Shown here piece after piece: positions 1-5,291 of a DNA stretch of 7,686 bases. Every line of letters begins with the position of its first letter. The stretch's first letter is position 1. The DNA is from a candidate division WWE3 bacterium CG_4_9_14_3_um_filter_43_9 (GTDB lineage: Bacteria; Patescibacteriota; CPR3; GCA-002780085). The stretch is from positions 1,391-9,076 of the forward strand of contig PFXB01000051.1 of NCBI GenBank assembly GCA_002791435.1. The letters run 5' to 3'. The notes under the pieces are model-generated. The model made no database searches. It saw nothing but the letters and a program-made list of their open reading frames with translations, and had not been told where the DNA came from. The position numbers and the translations under genes were made by a program.

Positions 1-362
1 AGAAATTCCAATATTTACCGGAAGTCATGACCGATTCCATTTTTGCCGTGGTGGGAGAGGAGTTGGGATTTATCGGGGTTTTGTTTGTTTTGGCAGCCTT
101 TTTCTTTTTTATTTGGCGGGGATTGAAAATCACCAAAGAAGCACCGGATCAATTCAGCCATTTGCTGGCAGCCGGAATTATAGGTTGGATCGGAATTCAA
201 GCTTTAATCAATCTGGGAGCTATGTCAACGGTTTTGCCTTTAACTGGGGTTCCCCTGCCTTTTATTTCTTATGGGCGGTCATCTACCGTTTCACTTCTCA
301 TTGGTGTTGGAATTTTGCTCAATATATCAAGAAATACTTTAAGGAAAGAAAAAGGAAAATGA
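1..362 (+). CDS. ftsW: FtsW/RodA-family septal glycan polymerase, C-terminal part (5' truncated by window edge)
   Basis: This is the last 119 codons of a SEDS-family protein; the first full codon is at 3 and the TGA stop at 360-362. SEDS proteins polymerise lipid II into glycan strands, and FtsW does this at the division septum with a class B penicillin-binding protein. The visible start, LPEVMTDSIFAVVGEELG, matches the conserved extracellular loop whose Thr-Asp carries the catalytic aspartate in this family. Two or three hydrophobic segments follow, then TGVPLPFISYGRSS, the C-terminal SEDS signature, and a basic tail (RNTLRKEKGK). Two positions are unusual: TDSIFA where most members have TDFIFA, and Arg in place of the second Gly of FISYGGSS. 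FtsW is preferred over RodA because murG, ftsQ, ftsA and ftsZ follow directly. The start lies outside the window. Confidence 0.93.
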   Translation, partial: KFQYLPEVMTDSIFAVVGEELGFIGVLFVLAAFFFFIWRGLKITKEAPDQFSHLLAAGIIGWIGIQALINLGAMSTVLPLTGVPLPFISYGRSSTVSLLIGVGILLNISRNTLRKEKGK

Positions 363-409
363 TTTTTTTGCCAAAAGGAGAATGTTATCACTAAAGGGAG
401 AATAACAAG

Positions 410-1582
410 ATGAAAATTGTGGTTACCGGCGGACACCTAACTCCGGCTATGGCAGTCATTCAGGAACTAATTTCACGTTTCGGCAAAGAGGCGGAAATAA
501 TTTATATCGGGCGCAAATATACGTTTGAGGGAAGTTCGACAATCGCCACCGAATATGAGATTATTCCTACCCTGAATGTCAAATACTTGGTTTTGAATGC
601 AGGTAGACTGCAAAGGAAAATCACACGCCATACTCCTGTCGGCCTTCTCAAAATTCCTTTCGGTTTTATCCAATCGTTTCATTACCTTTTAAAATACAAG
701 CCTCAGATAGTTTTATCTTTTGGGGGCTATCTATCACTTCCGGTTGTCATCAATGCCTGGATATTAAGAATTCCTATTCTTATTCATGAACAGACCGTAG
801 TTTTAGGTTTGGCCAACCGGGTCGGGGCCTTTTTTGCTTCCAGGATTTGTCTTAGCTGGAGAAGCTCGCAAAAATATTTTCCGAAAGGGAAAACCGTCAT
901 TACCGGAAATCCTATTCGACAAGCAATTTTTCAAAAATTTGATTCTCTCTCGCAAAAAGACAAAGAAAATCGGCTGGGATTATTTCTGAGTAAAATTAAA
1001 CCGGAGGAGAAATTGATTTATATTACTGGCGGAAACCAAGGGTCGCAGGTCGTCAATCAAGCTCTTTTAAGGATTTTACCTAAATTGTTACTCAAATATT
1101 ATGTCATCCACCAGACTGGAAGTTTAGATTTTAATTCTATACGAGAGGAAGTCGAAAAGATGGAGAAGAAACTGAGAGAAAGATATTATTTTGCTTCTTG
1201 GTTTTGCGATTCGGAGCACGGGTGGAATTTGAATCGTGCTGATTTGATTATTAGTCGCTCCGGCGCCAACACGACCGCGGAACTTTTGGCTTTGAAAAAA
1301 ATAGCGGTTCTCATTCCTCTCCCTTGGGCTGGCGGAAACGAGCAATTCAAGAATGCGGAGATTTTAGTTAAATATGGATTGGGAAAGATTTTTCCCCAAA
1401 GTGAACTTGAGAGAGATCGGCTCTATGGGGTAATCCAAAAAATGATGGAAAGAATAACAGGGGGTGATTTTAAGATCGCCGAAATTGAAAATAGGTTGAA
1501 ACGCGAGGGAGGCAACCTACCTTTTAATGGAGCCAAAAAATTGGTGGATGAAATTTTAGATCTCATCAAGATGAAATCGTGA
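410..1582 (+). CDS. murG: MurG, UDP-GlcNAc:lipid I N-acetylglucosaminyltransferase
   Basis: MurG transfers GlcNAc from UDP-GlcNAc to lipid I on the inner membrane face, giving lipid II. The protein has 390 residues, slightly longer than the usual 350-365, with two Rossmann-like halves of the GT-B fold. Visible motifs: TGGHLTP at 6-12 (acceptor-side glycine loop), SFGGYLSLP at 103-111, HEQ at 126-128 followed by GLANR, TGNPIR at 165-170, TGGNQGSQ at 206-213 (second glycine loop), and the donor site RSGANTTAE at 283-291, where Glu291 should hold the ribose of UDP-GlcNAc. NEQFKNA at 310-316 matches the usual Gln/Asn motif. The first loop is shortened: most MurG proteins read GGTGGHxxP, here only TGGHLTP remains after the first strand. 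The ATG is preceded by AAAGGGAG (393-400) with 9 bases of spacing. The stop lies 37 bases before the preferred ftsQ start. Confidence 0.95.
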   Translation: MKIVVTGGHLTPAMAVIQELISRFGKEAEIIYIGRKYTFEGSSTIATEYEIIPTLNVKYLVLNAGRLQRKITRHTPVGLLKIPFGFIQSFHYLLKYKPQIVLSFGGYLSLPVVINAWILRIPILIHEQTVVLGLANRVGAFFASRICLSWRSSQKYFPKGKTVITGNPIRQAIFQKFDSLSQKDKENRLGLFLSKIKPEEKLIYITGGNQGSQVVNQALLRILPKLLLKYYVIHQTGSLDFNSIREEVEKMEKKLRERYYFASWFCDSEHGWNLNRADLIISRSGANTTAELLALKKIAVLIPLPWAGGNEQFKNAEILVKYGLGKIFPQSELERDRLYGVIQKMMERITGGDFKIAEIENRLKREGGNLPFNGAKKLVDEILDLIKMKS

Positions 1583-1619
1583 ATTGAATCAAAACGCCTT
1601 TTTACTTACTGGAAGACAA

Positions 1620-2417
1620 ATGAAAATACTCCAGCTTTTTAAACGACGTCGGAAGATTATCAAGCCTCCGAAAGTTTTTTCGTCGACCCAAAACCAAATT
1701 GTAATTCCATTCAGGCCTATAAGTATCCTCTTAATAGGCATACTTTTGTTCTGCTGTTTTTATCTTCTATTACGCTCGGATTTTTTTCTGCTCCATAAAA
1801 TTGAAATCTCAAGAACGTCAAATAGCCAACAGGTGAAATTCATCTCGGAAGATAAATTCAAAGATGAATTTGAAGATTTGCGTGGTCGTAGTTTTTTTTC
1901 AATCATTGCGGGAGAGATTGAAGATAAGGTAAAAAAAGAGTATCCGTCTTTAGAAAAGCTTACTTTCATTAAAAAGTTTCCGGACAAAATTGAGGTTTTT
2001 TTTGAAGAAAAAGAAGCGGCTGCTTTGCTTGAAGCCAAAAACGGCCGTTTTCTACTGGATAAGAGTGGATTGATTTTTGCTCAAGCTCCGGATGGATTCG
2101 AAGCGCCCGCCTTTCAAAATTTAGATAAAGAAGCGCACTTGGGTGAGAAAATCGATTCCGTTGAACTTCAAATGGCAATTGAACTTATTCGCGGTTTTAG
2201 CAATTTTCAGATATTTCATGCTCTTTTTTTTAACACGCAGAACTTTCCGACCATTTATATTAAAACACAAGAAGGAACAGAGTTGTTTTTTTCAGGGGAG
2301 AGCAATTTGAACGAACAACTGGCTACTTTACAATTGATTGTCAAAAACGCTACAATAGAAGGGAAAGCCTTAAAAAAGGTAGACCTTCGTTTTAAAAAGC
2401 CGGTGGTTTCCTATTGA
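1620..2417 (+). CDS. ftsQ: FtsQ/DivIB, POTRA-domain cell division protein
   Basis: This bitopic divisome protein joins the early cytoplasmic ring to the late periplasmic synthases. From the ATG at 1620 it has 265 residues: a basic cytoplasmic tail (FKRRRKIIKPPK), one membrane span at about 34-51 (ISILLIGILLFCCFYLLL), a POTRA domain at about 55-125 starting LLHKIEIS and ending KKFPDKIEVFFEEKEAAALL, and a beta domain that carries GRFLLDKSGLIF and ends in KKVDLRFKKPVVSY, the usual FtsQ/DivIB ending. Sequence identity in this family is always low; the call rests on this architecture and on the place between murG and ftsA. The start is uncertain. An in-frame TTG at 1584 would add 12 residues and begin one base after the murG stop, but has no ribosome binding site; the ATG has a weak GGAAG at 1611-1615, four bases away. 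Confidence 0.88.
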   Translation: MKILQLFKRRRKIIKPPKVFSSTQNQIVIPFRPISILLIGILLFCCFYLLLRSDFFLLHKIEISRTSNSQQVKFISEDKFKDEFEDLRGRSFFSIIAGEIEDKVKKEYPSLEKLTFIKKFPDKIEVFFEEKEAAALLEAKNGRFLLDKSGLIFAQAPDGFEAPAFQNLDKEAHLGEKIDSVELQMAIELIRGFSNFQIFHALFFNTQNFPTIYIKTQEGTELFFSGESNLNEQLATLQLIVKNATIEGKALKKVDLRFKKPVVSY

Positions 2418-2443
2418 CGGAAGCAGATAATTTGATTAAGATT

Positions 2444-2459
2444 AGGTTTAAGAAAACCT
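2444..2459 (+). other. Small hairpin just before the ftsA ribosome binding site
   Basis: AGGTTT (2444-2449) can pair with AAACCT (2454-2459) around a 4-base loop, in the 61-base gap between ftsQ and ftsA. Flanking ATT and AAT could extend it past a mismatch. It is AT-rich and has no T-tract, so it is not a terminator. It ends 6 bases before the ftsA Shine-Dalgarno sequence and could slightly affect translation, or be chance. Confidence 0.25.
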
Positions 2460-2465
2460 TAATTG

Positions 2466-2472
2466 AAAGGGA
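2466..2472 (+). promoter_or_regulatory. Ribosome binding site that decides the GTG start of ftsA
   Basis: AAAGGGA lies 6 bases before the GTG at 2479. No ATG in the right frame lies nearby, and the conserved first strand of FtsA (KIVVGIDIG) begins five residues after this GTG, so a non-ATG start is well supported. Confidence 0.75.
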
Positions 2473-2478
2473 CTCTTT

Positions 2479-3777
2479 GTGAGTAAAGAGAAAATCGTTG
2501 TCGGTATCGATATAGGGTCTGCGAAAATTTGCACTATTATAGCCTCGGTTTCCAAAGAAGGACAGATTACAGTTATCGGTGTGTCCACGGTTCCCTCCGC
2601 TGGGATAAAAAAAGGGGTCGTGGTTGATATCGATGATTCGGTCGATTCAATCTCGATGTCGTTGGAGGGAGCCGAAAGAATGTCGGGATATGCGGTTTCA
2701 TCAGCCTTCATCTCAGTGGGTGGAAATCATATTGCTTCTTTAAATTCCCATGGAGTGGTGGCCATTTCTAATCCAACTGGCGAAATAACCGAAGAAGATG
2801 TAGCCCGAGTGACCGAAGCGGCCAGAGCAATCTCCATCCCCTCCTCACGCGAAATAATCCATGTTTTGCCCAAAAGTTTTATTGTTGATTCTCAAGAAGG
2901 TGTACATGATCCGGTTGGGATGTCTGGAGTAAGATTAGAGGTTGAAACGCACATCATCTCCGGAGTTTCAACTTCAATGCGTAATCTGGTAAAGTGCGTT
3001 CAACAGGCGGGTGTTGATGTCGAAGATTTAGTTTTTTCAGCCCTGGCTTCTTCTTATGCGACCCTTTCGGATACTGAGAAAGAATTGGGTGTCATCCTGG
3101 TTGATATGGGAGCGGGTACCACCGATGTGGCCATTTTTATTGAGGGTGCCATTGCTTATTCTTCGGTTTTGCCAATCGGGGGGAGAAATATCACCAACGA
3201 TCTAGCTATTGGTTTGAGAACTTCTTTGGAAGATGCTGAAAAAATCAAACTTCACCTTTCATCGAAAGAGACCGGCAGACCAAAATTTAAAGAGACCAAT
3301 CCCACCGAGTCAAAAAGCGATGTCAAAGAAGAGAAGAGGGAATCAAAAGAGGACGAAATTGACGTTTCAGATTTAAATTTGGGAGAATTAAAAACCATCT
3401 CGAAGAAATTCCTCATTGATGGAATCATCAAACCGAGGCTTAAAGAAATAATGACACTGGTGGCTTTGGAAATCAAAAAAAGCGGATTTACCAATTCTTT
3501 GCCGGCAGGGATAGTTTTAACCGGGGGAGCGTCTGAGACAGTCGGTATTAAGGAAATTTCCAAAGAAGCCTTAAATTTACCGGTCAGAATCGCCAAACCC
3601 GAAGGTGTTTCAGGATTAATCGATGAGATTCAATCTCCGGCCTATTCCACTTCGGTGGGTTTAATTATTTTTGGTTCGGAAGTAAACAAATCCAAGGTTT
3701 TGCCAGCGGTTGGAATAACACAAATGAAGGGATTGGTCGGAAAAGTGATCAGTTGGATAAAATCTCTCATACCATAA
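2479..3777 (+). CDS. ftsA: FtsA, actin-like membrane tether of the Z-ring
   Basis: FtsA is a cytoplasmic ATP-binding actin homologue that binds the FtsZ C-terminal peptide and anchors it to the membrane. At 432 residues it has normal length. Visible motifs: phosphate-1 loop VGIDIGSAK (8-16), SHS2/1C region around 80-165 with the family's IIHVLP and FIVD strings, phosphate-2 loop VDMGAGTTD (208-216), LPIGGRNITNDLA (231-243), adenosine motif GIVLTGGASE (344-353), and a C-terminal amphipathic helix GLVGKVISWIKSLIP (418-432), the membrane-targeting sequence. Between the KIKLHLSS segment (255-262) and the helix IDGIIKPRLKEIMTLV lies a strongly charged, Lys/Glu-rich stretch (about 263-297), longer and less ordered than in textbook FtsA. 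Translation starts at GTG. The ftsZ start follows 45 bases after the stop, so co-expression is likely. Confidence 0.96.
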   Translation: MSKEKIVVGIDIGSAKICTIIASVSKEGQITVIGVSTVPSAGIKKGVVVDIDDSVDSISMSLEGAERMSGYAVSSAFISVGGNHIASLNSHGVVAISNPTGEITEEDVARVTEAARAISIPSSREIIHVLPKSFIVDSQEGVHDPVGMSGVRLEVETHIISGVSTSMRNLVKCVQQAGVDVEDLVFSALASSYATLSDTEKELGVILVDMGAGTTDVAIFIEGAIAYSSVLPIGGRNITNDLAIGLRTSLEDAEKIKLHLSSKETGRPKFKETNPTESKSDVKEEKRESKEDEIDVSDLNLGELKTISKKFLIDGIIKPRLKEIMTLVALEIKKSGFTNSLPAGIVLTGGASETVGIKEISKEALNLPVRIAKPEGVSGLIDEIQSPAYSTSVGLIIFGSEVNKSKVLPAVGITQMKGLVGKVISWIKSLIP

Positions 3778-3822
3778 ACGGTATCTTGCCAAATTTTAAG
3801 TTTTAAACTGAGAGGTTAAAAT

Positions 3823-4893
3823 ATGTTGATAAAACCTGAATCTGAAAAATTTGCCAAAATTAAAGTGGTGGGAATTGGAGGTGCAGGAGGAAATGCCCTG
3901 CGTTCCATGATTGATCTGCAGCAAATTCAAGGAGTAGAATTTGTCGCTGTCAATACCGATATGCAAGCTTTAGCAGGGTGTCCTGCACCGACCAAAATTC
4001 AAATCGGCAATGAATTGACTCGCGGCTTAGGTTCAGGTGGAGATCCGTCCATCGGGCAGAAAGCAGCCGAAGAATCCGTAGACGAGTTGACCGAAAAACT
4101 TGGCGGAGCGGATATGGTTTTTATCACTGCCGGAATGGGTGGAGGAACAGGCACCGGTGCTTGTCCAGTGATTGCTGCAATCGCCAAAGGGTTAGGAGCA
4201 TTGACCATCGGGGTGGTAACCAAGCCTTTTAATTTTGAAGGATCGATACGCCGTTCCAATGCCGAGCTGGGAATATCAAATTTGAAAGATAAAGTGGATA
4301 CTTTGATTGTGATCCCAAATCAACGGCTTTTGGATTTGGTTGATCGTAAAATGCCTCTTTTGGATGCTTTTAAAGTCGCTGATTCAGTTTTGGGTCAAGG
4401 CGTGGAAGGTATCTCTGAACTCGTAGTTTTGCCGGGGCTCATCAACGTAGATTTTGCCGATGTCAGATCGATCATGACTGATGCCGGTTCAGCTTTGATG
4501 GGTATCGGCAAAGCATCAGGAGAGGACCGGGCGGAAAAAGCAGCGCGGGCAGCTATAGAGTCGCCCCTTTTGGAGGTGTCAATTGATGGAGCCAAGGGTA
4601 TTCTTTTCAATATCGTGGGGGGACCAGATCTGTCGATGATAGAGGTTGATGAGGCTGCAAAAGTCATTGTTCAAGCTGCGGATTCAGATGCAAATATCAT
4701 TTTTGGGGCAACCATCGATGAAGGGTATAAAGATGAAATCAAAATAACGGTGATCGCAGCCGGTTTTGACGAAAGAGAAAAGAATCTTGAGACAAAGGAG
4801 AAAAAGTTTTTAAGCTCGGAAAAGCCGACATCTAAAGCTGAAGAAGAGGATGAACTTGAAATTCCGACCTTTATGCGTCAGAAAAGGTCGTAA
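3823..4893 (+). CDS. ftsZ: FtsZ, tubulin-like cell division GTPase
   Basis: FtsZ polymerises with GTP into the cytokinetic ring. The protein has 356 residues. The nucleotide-binding half shows VVGIGGAGGNAL near the N-terminus, the tubulin signature GGGTGTG at 106-112, and the RRSNAELGI segment that contacts the nucleotide. The T7 synergy loop reads GLINVDFADV, with Asn208, Asp210 and Asp213 completing the GTPase site of the neighbouring subunit. The C-terminal half runs to about residue 313 (ITVIAAGF). A short, charged linker of about 30 residues leads to EIPTFMRQKRS, matching the conserved C-terminal peptide (D/E-I-P-x-F-x-R) that binds FtsA. All catalytic positions are present. The ATG has AGAGG at 3811-3815, 7 bases upstream. 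The TAA stop lies 20 bases before the first base of the ileS T-box, and no separate terminator lies between. Confidence 0.98.
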   Translation: MLIKPESEKFAKIKVVGIGGAGGNALRSMIDLQQIQGVEFVAVNTDMQALAGCPAPTKIQIGNELTRGLGSGGDPSIGQKAAEESVDELTEKLGGADMVFITAGMGGGTGTGACPVIAAIAKGLGALTIGVVTKPFNFEGSIRRSNAELGISNLKDKVDTLIVIPNQRLLDLVDRKMPLLDAFKVADSVLGQGVEGISELVVLPGLINVDFADVRSIMTDAGSALMGIGKASGEDRAEKAARAAIESPLLEVSIDGAKGILFNIVGGPDLSMIEVDEAAKVIVQAADSDANIIFGATIDEGYKDEIKITVIAAGFDEREKNLETKEKKFLSSEKPTSKAEEEDELEIPTFMRQKRS

Positions 4894-4912
4894 AATATTA
4901 CCAAAATATTGA

Positions 4913-4945
4913 AAAGCCTTGAAGGAGCAATCACTCCTGAGCTTT
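4913..4945 (+). other. T-box Stem I: kink-turn with AUC specifier in the apical loop
   Basis: Lower helix AAAGC (4913-4917) pairs with GCTTT (4941-4945). Upper helix AGGAG (4923-4927) pairs with CTCCT (4934-4938). Between them, CTT (4918-4920) is a 3-base bulge and GA (4921-4922) faces GA (4939-4940), which would give the tandem sheared G-A pairs of a consensus kink-turn. The apical loop CAATCA (4928-4933) holds AUC (4930-4932), an isoleucine codon read by the GAU anticodon, followed by A. There is no distal Stem I extension that would contact the tRNA elbow. In most T-boxes the specifier lies in an internal loop; placement in the terminal loop matches the ultrashort class I know from actinobacterial ileS leaders. 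Confidence 0.85.
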
Positions 4946-4981
4946 CGGAAGAAACCCCGCCAAGGCGGGGAACTAGAACCG
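4946..4981 (+). other. Probable T-box Stem II, GC-rich hairpin over a purine-rich internal loop
   Basis: CCCCGCC (4955-4961) and GGCGGGG (4964-4970) form a strong hairpin with a minimal loop. Outside it, CGG (4946-4948) can pair with CCG (4979-4981), leaving an internal loop AAGAAA / AACTAGAA. Stem II of T-boxes usually carries an S-turn in this place. The exact AGUA/GAA consensus is not visible, so the assignment rests on position and on the purine-rich loop. Confidence 0.5.
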
Positions 4982-4982
4982 A

Positions 4983-5006
4983 ACGGATGCTTACCGTAAA
5001 TCAAGC
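4983..5006 (+). other. T-box Stem IIA/B pseudoknot
   Basis: ACGG (4983-4986) pairs with CCGT (4994-4997), enclosing the loop ATGCTTA. Within that loop GCTT (4989-4992) pairs with AAGC (5003-5006), giving an H-type pseudoknot. The CCGTAAA at 4994-5000 resembles the F-box (CCGUUA) of T-box Stem IIA/B. The position between Stem II and Stem III is the expected one. Confidence 0.7.
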
Positions 5007-5018
5007 CTAGATTGAGTG

Positions 5019-5037
5019 GTCCGCCAACTCGGCGGAC
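5019..5037 (+). other. T-box Stem III hairpin
   Basis: GTCCGCC (5019-5025) pairs perfectly with GGCGGAC (5031-5037) around the loop AACTC. It sits directly before the antiterminator, as Stem III does in T-boxes, where it stacks between the aptamer and the discriminator. Confidence 0.75.
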
Positions 5038-5040
5038 AAA

Positions 5041-5073
5041 AAAGGTGGTACCGCGGGAAAGTCCTCGTCCTTT
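5041..5073 (+). other. T-box antiterminator (discriminator) helix
   Basis: Helix A1 is AAAGG (5041-5045) with CCTTT (5069-5073). The 7-base bulge TGGTACC (5046-5052) carries TGGT, which pairs with the free 3' ACCA end of uncharged tRNA. Helix A2 is GCGGG (5053-5057) with CCTCGT-derived bases 5064-5068 (CTCGT), including two G-U pairs. This is the standard geometry of the family. It shares bases 5062-5073 with the terminator, so the two folds exclude each other. Confidence 0.88.
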
Positions 5074-5096
5074 GCAACGAGGATTTTTTATTTTTT
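5058..5096 (+). terminator. Intrinsic terminator of the ileS T-box
   Basis: TCCTCGT (5062-5068) pairs perfectly with ACGAGGA (5077-5083) around the loop CCTTTGCA, followed by six T (5084-5089), one A and six more T (5091-5096). AAAG (5058-5061) can add four pairs with the first Ts. It is the only clear terminator after ftsZ, so it may also end transcripts of the division operon when tRNA-Ile is charged. Confidence 0.92.
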
Positions 5097-5110
5097 CCAA
5101 GCTTAATACC

Positions 5111-5127
5111 GTCCCGCATGGCGGGGC
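5111..5127. repeat. GC-rich palindrome 1
   Basis: GTCCCGC (5111-5117) pairs with GCGGGGC (5121-5127) around ATG, with one G-U pair. It resembles the CCCGCC/GGCGGG hairpins at 4955-4970 and 5247-5279, suggesting a common short palindromic element. Confidence 0.6.
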
Positions 5128-5140
5128 GGATGAAGCCAAT

Positions 5141-5153
5141 CCGACGAAGTCGG
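5141..5153. repeat. GC-rich palindrome 2
   Basis: CCGAC (5141-5145) pairs with GTCGG (5149-5153) around GAA. Flanking AGC (5134-5136) and GCT (5154-5156) could add three pairs across a bulge. Confidence 0.5.
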
Positions 5154-5182
5154 GCTCAAGCGCAGCGAAGAAAAAGAAGATA

Positions 5183-5203
5183 CCCCGACCGTAAGGTCGA
5201 GGG
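5183..5203. repeat. Palindrome 3, CGACC-GTAA-GGTCG type
   Basis: CGACC (5186-5190) pairs with GGTCG (5195-5199) around GTAA; CCC (5183-5185) and GGG (5201-5203) extend it past a bulged A. It shares its core with palindrome 4 at 5229-5246. Confidence 0.6.
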
Positions 5204-5228
5204 AGCTTCATTTCAAGAAAGCGAAGAC

Positions 5229-5246
5229 CACGACCGTTAGGTTGTG
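5229..5246. repeat. Palindrome 4, CGACC-GTTA-GGTTG type
   Basis: CACGACC (5229-5235) pairs with GGTTGTG (5240-5246) around GTTA, with one G-U pair. The core differs from palindrome 3 at two of 14 bases, and the stem change keeps pairing as G-U. Confidence 0.6.
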
Positions 5247-5280
5247 CCCGCCTGATAAGCGAGGCAGGGATTCGGCGGGG
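5247..5280. repeat. GC-rich palindrome 5 with two alternative pairings
   Basis: CCCGCC (5247-5252) can pair either with GGCGGG (5274-5279) or, as CCC plus GCCT, with AGGC plus GGG (5262-5269) across a bulged A. It abuts palindrome 4 with no spacer. Confidence 0.5.
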
Positions 5281-5291
5281 AGGATACCACG

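Larger units (their letters stand above)
4913..5096 (+). promoter_or_regulatory. T-box riboswitch controlling ileS (isoleucine, ultrashort Stem I, transcription attenuation)
   Basis: This leader senses uncharged tRNA-Ile and lets RNA polymerase pass into ileS. The T-box core reads AAAGGTGGTACCGCGG at 5041-5056, close to the family consensus AGGGUGGNACCGCG. Elements read by eye in order: Stem I 4913-4945, a GC hairpin in the Stem II place (4955-4970), a Stem IIA/B pseudoknot (4983-5006) with the F-box-like CCGTAAA at 4994-5000, Stem III (5019-5037), antiterminator (5041-5073) and terminator (5058-5096). The bulge TGGT (5046-5049) pairs with an ACCA tRNA end, as expected for discriminator A73 of tRNA-Ile. 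An AUC isoleucine codon sits in the Stem I loop, and the next gene is ileS. The aptamer is far shorter than classic Firmicutes T-boxes: only about 130 bases from Stem I to the T-box sequence. Confidence 0.93.

Noticed and set aside
382..405. Seven-residue frame upstream of murG with AAGGAG before it
   Set aside because: The AAGGAG is only one base from the ATG, too close to work, and murG has its own better placed site at 393-400.
4870..4896. Possible promoter for the T-box leader: TTTATG and TAAAAT
   Set aside because: TAAAAT (4891-4896) is a fair -10 at the right distance from Stem I, but the -35 matches only three of six bases and the spacing is 15, in an AT-rich context. Not supported well enough to annotate.
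5012..5240. Two plus-strand open frames of 60 and 74 codons inside the leader
   Set aside because: They begin within Stem III of the T-box and cross the terminator and palindromes, have no ribosome binding site, and read as low-complexity Arg/Lys/Pro-rich sequence.
4955..5280. CRISPR array from repeated GC palindromes
   Set aside because: The repeats are short, differ in sequence and spacing, and show no constant repeat with unique spacers.
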